From Adiantum capillus-veneris (lineage: Eukaryota > Streptophyta > Polypodiopsida > Polypodiales > Pteridaceae): a stretch of 64,000 bases of DNA. Of the stretch, positions 56,704 to 64,000 are shown piece after piece. The notes below the pieces were generated by a model. That model made no database searches. It was not told the origin of the DNA and worked only from the letters and a program-made list of their open reading frames with translations. The position numbers and the translations under genes are program-made. The stretch is from assembly GCA_014529385.2 (NCBI GenBank), contig CM043963.1:65337395-65401394 (forward strand). Reading direction: 5' to 3'. How positions within the stretch are numbered: position 1 is the stretch's first letter; the number at the start of each line of letters is the position of its first letter.

Positions 56704-57590
56704 GCCTTGTAGCTACACAATGAAGCCTGGTTTTAGAGTTTGTTCCCTCTCTCTCTCCCCCTCTCGCACTTGCTCCTTGCTAATGGACAGTACTGCAGGA
56801 GATTACTGCTTGGGTGATCCACAGCTGTTCTCTTTAGACGATCTGGAAGGTGGTCCAAGCACAGATGAGCAAACACAAAGCCATTCCATTAGAAATTCCA
56901 TTCCGACTCATCAAGATTTCTTCATACATATTGGGCTATAAGGAAACGAGAGTAGAGAAGCAAAGAAAGACATCCTTATTCTGCTCTTGGATTACCAAAA
57001 TCTAGGACAAAGAAGAACATTTGCGTAGCAGTGGCATGATGTTGGCACAAGCAAACACTAGGTCTATCAAGGAATGTACAGAAGGAAACATTCCAACAAC
57101 TCTTGTACCACCAAAAAAATTTGAGCTACAAAAAACAAATTTCAGCAATGTCGAAGACACCATTCTATTGAGGTGTGCACAACACTTTGACTCAAATTAA
57201 GGTCTCACACTTAGCAAGTGAGCTTTTTGTGAAGAGAACCTCTTTGACTATGATCTTGAACAATAGTACAGGAAAGACCTCAATAAAAGAATCTCAAATT
57301 GCTAGTGTCTTGGGTATCCATCAAACGAATATAGGTGCTGCAAGTTCAAGGCTGGAGAATAAAGATGAGGATGAAGTGTTTCCATTGATTGCTTGTGAGA
57401 GACAATTGCCTCGAGAAACCACTGTCACCAATGAAACAAGAGGTTTGGTGCATGTCTTTTGAACATCAGAGACCAAAGTTAGAATTGGAAGGAAAAGTAT
57501 CGTCAAACATCATGTGCATCTACTCAATGACTCTCAGGTACCAACAACTCTTAGTAATTGATATTTGTTTGACAATCCTTAAGGCTAATT
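56117..57590. other. No gene recognised
   Basis: Left part may be upstream LINE sequence on the minus strand, not verified. A plus-strand frame at 57175-57462 (95 codons, MHNTLTQIKVSHLASELF...) is not low-complexity but has no domain I recognise. A CT microsatellite lies at 56641-56699. Confidence 0.4.
56641..56699. repeat. (CT)n microsatellite
   Basis: Nearly 60 bp of uninterrupted CT. Confidence 0.97.
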
Positions 57591-59700
57591 CGGTCAAGAC
57601 AATACCAAATTTGGTAGTGTTCTATATGGCAGTGGGTGTGTATAGTAGTACCTTACAAAGGTTATATATAGTACCAATGCATTCCTATGTAGTTCCAAAG
57701 TTGTCCTGCATAGAACCAAAGCCCCTTTGCAATACCGAATTTGTTGTTCAATTGTTTACTAGTAATTCCACAGCCTATCTATAGAGTACCAAATCCTTTG
57801 TATAATACATTTTCCTTCCCTAGAGGCACCAAAGTTTATATATAGATTACCAAAGCCCAATTGTGTAGTACCAATGTCTTTGTGTAGTACCAAACCTACT
57901 CCCTGTATAGTACCAAATCATTCTTGATTATTACCAAAGAATTTGCAAAGTACCCATATAATACTTTTTTGCATAGAGTTCTACTATGAGTCAAAAGTAC
58001 CAAAGAGTACCAAATTTGACTTTTTGTTATATGGCAATGGTCCTCCACAGTACTAGTGGTCTTTGTGTAGTATCCAAGCCTCTGTGAACTACCCAATTTG
58101 GTACTCTCCTGCATGCCAATGGTTGTACATAGTACCAAAAGCCTAATGATGGTACCAGCTATGGAAATATTATATCTATAGAGTACCAAAGCCTCCATCT
58201 ATTTTACCAAAGCCTAACTGTGTAGTACCAATGTCTTTGTGCAGTACCAAACCTACTTCATGTATAGTACCAAAGCATTCTTATTTATCCCCAAAAAGTT
58301 TGCAAAGTACCCATATGGGTACTTTTGCATGGAGTTCTACTACAAATCCTTTGTATAATACATTTTCCTTCCCTAGAGGCACCAAAGTTTATATATAGAT
58401 TACCAAAGCCCAATTGTGTAGTACCAATGTCTTTGTGTAGTACCAAACCTACTCCCTGTATAGTACCAAATCATTCTTGATTATTAACAAAGAATTTGCA
58501 AAGTACCCATATAATACTTTTTTGCATAGAGTTCTACTATGAGTCAAAAGTACCAAAGAGTACCAAATTTGACTTTTTGTTATATGGCAATGGTCCTCCA
58601 CAGTACTAGTGGTCTTTGTGTAGTATCCAAGCCTCTTTGAACTACCCAATTTGGTACTCTCCTGCATGCCAATGGTTGTACATAGTACCAAAAGCCTAAT
58701 GATGGTACCAGCTATGGAAATATTATATCTATAGAGTACCAAAGCCTCCATCTATTTTACCAAAGCCTAATTGTGTAGTACCAATGTCTTTGTGCAGTAC
58801 CAAACCTACTTCATGTATAGTACCAAAGCATTCTTATTTATCCCCAAAAAGTTTGCAAAGTACCCATATGGGTACTTTTGCATGGAGTTCTACTATGAGT
58901 CAAAAGCAGACGAACATTACCAAATCTGACTTTTTGTTTTATGGCAATGGTCCTTCATAGTACCAAAGGTCTTTGTATAGTCCCCAAGCCTCTGTAAACT
59001 ACCCAATTTGGTACTCTCCAGCATGCCATTGGTTGTACATAGTACCAAAATCCTAACGACAGTAGCAAATATGGAAAAGACTCACTCTATTTTACCAAAG
59101 CATAATTGTGTAGTACCAAAGTTTTTGTACACTACCAAAACTACTCCATGTACAGTACCAAAGCATTTGCAAAGTACCCATATCGGTACTCTTCTACATA
59201 GAGTTCTACCATGAGTCAAAAGCAAAAGAAAATACCAAATCTGACTTGTTGTTATATGGCAATGGTCCTTCATTGTACCAAAGGTCTTTGTATAGTACCC
59301 AATCCCTGTAAACTACCCAATTTGGTACTCTCTTGGATGCCATTGGTTGTACATAATACCAAAAGCCTAAAGACAATACCAAAAATGGAAATGTCCCTTA
59401 TAGTGCCAAATGTTTTATGAATAGTCTCAAATTTGTATAGCACCAAATGTTTTTTTGAATAGTCTCAAATTTGACTGGTTTTGGTGTTGTCCAACTCTTA
59501 AATGCTATTCTGTTTCATGGGGCAATGGTTGTATAGTACCAAAGGCTCTCAAAAGACCCACTTCGTTGTGTATTGATGTGTACTGGTTCTATATTGTACC
59601 AAAGAAGGTAGAAATGAATCATTTTGGCTACACAATAGGACACCTTTGTACTCTACAGTACCATATTTGGTACTGTCTACAACTAGTTTTTGCATTTTAC
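57591..59700. repeat. Dispersed GTACCAAA-motif array
   Basis: Over about 2.1 kb the words AGTACCAAAG, AGTACCAAAT, AGTACCCA and TTACCAAAG recur roughly every 20-45 bp, always in the same orientation, with partly conserved text between them (TGCCAATGGTTGTACATAG, TCTTTGTGTAGT). Density falls towards both ends. Open frames here follow the repeat. Confidence 0.9.
57791..58895. repeat. 553-bp tandem duplication inside the GTACCAAA array
   Basis: Units 57791-58343 and 58344-58895 differ at only about three visible positions, so this duplication is recent. A third, diverged partial unit follows to about 59200. Confidence 0.93.
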
Positions 59701-59894
59701 CATATGCATGAAGTTGAAATTTTCTAAACTTTTTTGTTTTGATGGCATAGGTTAAGTTATATCAAAGATTCAAAAAGGCTCACCCTACAGTGGTCGTGTT
59801 TCTTAGATGCTTTGAGGCATTAAAGACATAATTTGTTTGGAAGTTGAAAGAGAGATATACTTGCTATTGTGTATCCCATGTGTAGATGCTCTAT

Positions 59895-60120
59895 TTTAAA
59901 GAGTATTTTAATCATATGCGGCAAGACAAGTTTGGGCATCACGGGAAAGGTCACCTTTGCACTTGATCCATATGTTGTAGAAGTGATGATAGAGGCGAGT
60001 GTTTTGCTTTAAAGAGTATTTTAATCATATGCGGCAAGACAAGTTTGGGCATCACCGGAAAGGTCACCTTTGCACTTGATCCATATGTTGTAGAAGTGAT
60101 GATAGAGGCCAGTGTTTTGC
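59895..60120. repeat. 113-bp tandem duplication
   Basis: Units start at 59895 and 60008 (TTTAAAGAGTATTTTAATC...) and differ at about two positions (ACGGG/ACCGG and GGCGAG/GGCCAG). Confidence 0.93.
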
Positions 60121-60429
60121 AAACCAAGTAGTATGTCAGCACATACGATAGTATGTGGGAATCCATCATGTACCCGAAGCCTCCAGATAGTGAATACCAT
60201 GCCAAGAAATGCTTGATGGGGGACTACTCCCAATGTGTTGACATTTTGTCCCAGTGAGATAGCAAAGGATAGCAGGGAGGTGTTTGTGAATATTTTCATG
60301 GATGTTAGAATAGGACAGGGCGATGCAGGTGGGAGAGAGAAGAAGAGAAAGGACTTGATTGTGCAATGAATGAAAAGTGCAGCTTTTCTTAGCCTATTTT
60401 CAGCCCATCTCACAAGGTTTATCAAGCAC

Positions 60430-60994
60430 AACTTTGTCTTTTGCTGGCAAGCCCAACAATTCAATGATTGTTTGCTCAAGTTTCCTAACAATGTTGCTGT
60501 ATCAATTATTGACTTTGCAGAATAGAATTATTCATTTAAAATGTAGAATGAGATTTAGTCAATGCATTGGTGGTCTATTCAAGTCACAAGACTTGTCACA
60601 TAACTTATGTAAGAAATGCAGAAGGTGGTGTTCAAGAGATGCTACACTTTTACATATTAGATGATAGGCAGCATGAAGAGACACTACACTTTTACATATT
60701 AGATGATAAGTAGCATGATACATTGTTTGTACAACATCGTTTCATGCTTCATGAGACAAGTGGCTGAAATAGCATGGAAATTGTTTGAAGCACCATTGGG
60801 TGTGGTCAGATGGTGTTGCTTCACAATTCAAAGCCTGTAGACCTTACTATTTTGTGGCCAGGTACTATCAAATTACAAGCTTGCACATGATGCATAACTT
60901 CTCAGCATCCGGGCATGGAAAAGGAGAGCATGATGGCGCAGGGGTAGTCATCAAGAGAACCTTGACACATGAGGAATTGAAACGAGATGGCTAG
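60430..60994 (+). pseudogene. Decayed transposase-like fragment (DFAEN / SDG.ASQFK / HGKGE.DGAG family)
   Basis: In a plus-strand frame near 60440-60590: QQFNDCLLKFPNNVAVSIIDFAE, then NYSFK and SMHWWSIQVT, with stop codons in between. In another frame at 60785-60994, uninterrupted: WVWSDGVASQFKACRPYYF, MMHNFSASGHGKGEHDGAG and VVIKRTLTHEEL. I recall this motif series (DFAENY...QVT, SDG..QFK, HGKG..DGA...KR) from a widespread group of poorly named, repetitive eukaryotic proteins thought to be transposases, with the two conserved Asp as possible catalytic residues. This attribution is from memory. A 42-bp duplication (from 60642 and 60684) lies between the parts. The right end meets a copia fragment at about 60998. 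Confidence 0.5.
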
Positions 60995-60997
60995 CCT

Positions 60998-62430
60998 ATG
61001 AACAAAGAGGGTGGTTCTACTATAAATGCAGGTTCCACTACAAATGCAACTATTGTTGAGTCTTCTCTGAAAGGAGATTGTGATGCTGATGATGATGCAG
61101 AATGGGCTTTTAGTACAGAGTGTACCTCTAATCCTGTAGTCCATGATGCATGCATGTTAGTTGCTACAAATTCACATGTGTGGTATTCTGATAGTGGTGC
61201 TACAAAGCACATTACCTCACATCATGATTTGTTCACCTCTCTTGAGTCTATCCCTCATGGGAATTCAGTTACTTGTGACAACAATGTCTCTTATCCGGTT
61301 CAGGGAGTTAGAAAGATTGTGCTTACTGTTGCAGATGGCAGTTTTTTCACACTTGTTGATGCACTTTATGTATCGCGGATCAAGAAGAATATTTTGTCTA
61401 TATCTGCACTTGTTAGACTTGGTCTTGTAGTTAAATTTGTGGATAACAGATGTACAATACATGATCTCAATTTTGGTGATCAAATTGTTGCATCTGGCAT
61501 TTTATGCCGTGGGATGTATAAGCTCACTTTGTATAACAAGTGTGGGTAGACTTTTGCAAATGCAGTTTTGGATTCAAAGGCTATTTCCGATGTAAAACTT
61601 TGGCATGCACGTTTTGGTCATCTGAATTTTGCCAGTTTGGTGTGTTTGCAAAAATTTGATATGGTTGCTTCTTTGCCGCCTCTTGAAGCACTTGTCAAAC
61701 ATGTTTGTGAAGGCTGTATTTTGGGTAAGATGCAGCGTTAGAACTTTCCAAAGGATGGTTCAGTTAGGGCCACATGCAGATTGCAGCTTATGCATAGAGA
61801 TGTTTGTGGGCCCATGCAAACTTCGTCCTTCGGCAATTACCTTTACTTTGTGACTTTCATTGATGATTACTCCAGGCATGCATGGGTATTTTTTCTTAAA
61901 GCAAAGTCCAAAGTATTTATGTGCTTCAAACAATTTCTGGTTATGGCTGAAAATGTCTTGAAATGTACTATGGGCACCCTCCATTCCGATCGAGAGGGGG
62001 AGTATATTTTTCATGAATTTAATACATTTCTAGCTAGTCGTGGGATAACACACCAACATACAGTGCCTTATACGCCTCAGCAAAATGGTGTTACTAAGAG
62101 AAAAACCATGACACTTACAAAATTGGCACAATATGGTCAAAATTCAAGCTTTGCCACATTATTTTTGGCTTGAGGCCATTATGTGTGCCACTTATATACT
62201 AAACAAGTGTCCTACAAAAGCTTTGCAATCTATTACTCCATATGAAGCATGGCATGATAGAAAGCCTTCTATTGAGCACATGCCTGTTTTTGGTTGTTTG
62301 GCATATGCTTTGGTGCCACAAACACAGCACAAAAAGCTGGAGGATGGCTCTCAAATTTATTTTTTTTGCTATAGTGCTCAAAGCATAGGTTGCAGGTTGT
62401 ATCATCCACAACAAAACGCTGTCAAGAAAT
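60998..62430 (+). pseudogene. Copia gag-protease-integrase fragment
   Basis: Closely parallels the minus-strand copia at 47011-48480. It starts in the gag tail (GGSTINAGSTTNAT), then protease (YSDSGATKHITS near 61187, ALYVSRIKKNILS), then a stop at 61548. Next is the integrase zinc-binding part (WHARFGHLNF, CEGCILGKMQ) with a stop near 61740. Then come Asp1 (HRDVCGPM), the second Asp region (SDREGEYIFHEF) and TPQQNGVTKRK, in which the catalytic Glu of the usual AERK motif is replaced. A frameshift near 62135 leads to FWLEAIMCATYILNKCPTKALQSITPYEAWHD and GCRLYHPQ. Gag N-terminus, reverse transcriptase, RNase H and LTRs are absent. More decayed than the other copies. Confidence 0.9.
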
Positions 62431-64000
62431 TTGCGGTCTTGCCAGGAAAGCGCCGAGCTTTTGGCTGTGAGAGTTTGTGAGAGAACTCCAAAAAGTATAT
62501 AAAGGAGTTATACCATAGATTCCATGAAGTCTAGGGTTTGGAAGGAAGAGAAATCAAAGAAGCCCCACTCTTTCTCTCTTGCACTCACACACACAAAGAA
62601 AGAACACAAAAAAGAATATCAAAACAACACAAAGATGAAAACATCAAGGCTATGGTCGTATCGTATCATGGGTAATATGAAAGGGTTAATAGATGAGTTA
62701 ATGGAATTCAATCTTTGCCGACCAAATAGGCTACCAATTGTTCTTTGGAATTGTGAGTTTGTGCTTACCATAATATATATGTTTTGTCTAGTGATTGGGA
62801 TTCATTGTGTGTACAAATCCTCTTGGTTCATAGCAAGATAACTACACTTAGGTCAAAAGAAAAATTATAGTCTATAAGAGGTAGTATGATGGGATCTAGT
62901 GAAAGAAGTATTTCATTGAGCCTTTCTGGGCCAAAGAAAAACACTATTCGTTGTTGAAAGTGTATTTTACGGCTAATCCATACGTTAATTCTAATAGATC
63001 ACACAGAATGAAGTGATAGAAATTCACATCATTTGGATTATTCATTTAGGATAGTATGTGAGAAATGTAGATATGAGAGAAATGAAGAGATAAGAAGTTT
63101 CCCTCCCCAGCCCTATTCTTGCCCGTAGGCAATAAGGATACTGCGGGGAGAGATGTACCTGTAGCAAGGAAAACCTAGAATTTGTAGAGAGAATGAATTT
63201 CTAGACTAAGAGAGATAGGTTTGGTTAGAGAGGGAGATAAAATTATAAATATATGTTGGATTAGAGATATAAGTTGGATTAGAGATGAAAAAGAAAACAA
63301 CAAGAAAATCAACAAAATATCAAAGTAAAACACATCTTACAGAAACTCTTCGGGAGTTGTTCACCATTATGATGGAGAGAGAAGAAGAGGGGAGACTTAA
63401 ACTTTGATTGATGCACCAAGTTCAAGACCTTCTTTGATTAGAGTTGATCTTCCAAGGATAGCTTACAAGTATGGCTAGTTTTCCTCTAGGATCAAGTGTA
63501 GGCTTAGGCTTATGTTAATGGTTAAGTACAATTAAGCAACAATCCTCTCACTCACTCATGGATCATCTCATGAATTGCTTGAATGGTTTTCAAGGAAGGA
63601 GAGGTCCCATTTTATAGGTAAAGGGAACCCCCCAAGGGTTTACACAAGAAGGAGAAGAGCCAGTGTGAACAGGAACTAGCAAAGTTTGAAATGAGTTATC
63701 TTTGCATGATGTGGACAAATTGGGGTCCAGTATTTTGATCATATCTCCTCAACCGTGGCTCCAAATAAAAAATTAAAAATATGGGAAAAAAATTCAGCTC
63801 ATTAACTACGACTCCCATTTTATATACTTTTTCAAATTCGGATTGGAACCTTGTGTTAAAAAATCATCAAAATTGGGTAGAGTTTTGGCAGCAAAAGTCT
63901 TCTTGTGGTCCCCTTAGCCTAGACTTTTATTGATTCCAATGGACACCTCATGCCATATGAAAGCATGACATTGCTCCTTGACAAAGTTTTGTAATCATGC
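62431..64000. other. No gene recognised
   Basis: AT-rich DNA. A 105-codon plus-strand frame (62524-62841) starts with Lys/Ser-rich sequence and ends with a hydrophobic stretch (FVLTIIYMFCLVIGIH). I recognise no domain. No LTR or TE protein motif. Confidence 0.45.

Noticed and set aside
57896-58751. Two almost identical 100-codon minus-strand ORFs
   Set aside because: They result from the recent 553-bp duplication of the GTACCAAA array and show no domain. Repeat origin explains them.

Overview
This is nuclear DNA from a land plant with a large, repeat-rich genome. The evidence is plant-type Ty1/copia elements primed by initiator Met tRNA, a Tat-like Ty3 element with a second RNase H, an Athila/Tat-type tRNA-Asp primer site, a LINE fragment, many (CT)n and (CA)n tracts, and one broken LRR receptor-like protein gene. 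I cannot name the species. A fern or another lineage with a big genome is possible, but that is a guess.

Layout. 1-3159: low-complexity DNA with no recognised gene. 3160-5383 (+): 3' end of a copia element (pol remnant plus LTR) interrupted by the 3' end of a non-autonomous LTR element of the same family as the one at 49086. 5384-8067: AT-rich DNA and a repeat-rich insertion flanked by a 25-bp direct repeat. 8326-25445 (-): one LRR receptor-like protein gene, split near its 3' end by a 14-kb Ty3-like element (8495-22480). That element carries gag and a protease-like domain but no recognisable reverse transcriptase or integrase. A copia element (12459-17615, +, TSD CGGAA) is nested inside it. 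25446-32480: mostly unrecognised DNA with a possible SINE promoter and an unknown decayed coding sequence (29928-30896, -).

32480-56111: a second nest. A LINE on the minus strand is split by an 11-kb Tat-like Ty3 element (33477-44542, +). Near its 5' portion lies a copia element (44809-56111, -, TSD CAAAG), whose gag is interrupted by a 6.1-kb LTR element without recognisable genes (49086-55233, TSD AACAA). 57591-59700 is an array of a GTACCAAA-like motif with a fresh 553-bp duplication. 60430-60994 holds a decayed transposase-like fragment, followed by a third, truncated copy of the 44809 copia family (60998-62430). The rest is unrecognised.

No intact functional gene is visible. Every long coding region has stops, frameshifts or insertions. 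The 12459, 44809 and 49086 elements have LTR pairs differing by about 2.5-3%, so these nests are fairly young. I see no tRNA, rRNA, CRISPR array or organellar gene.
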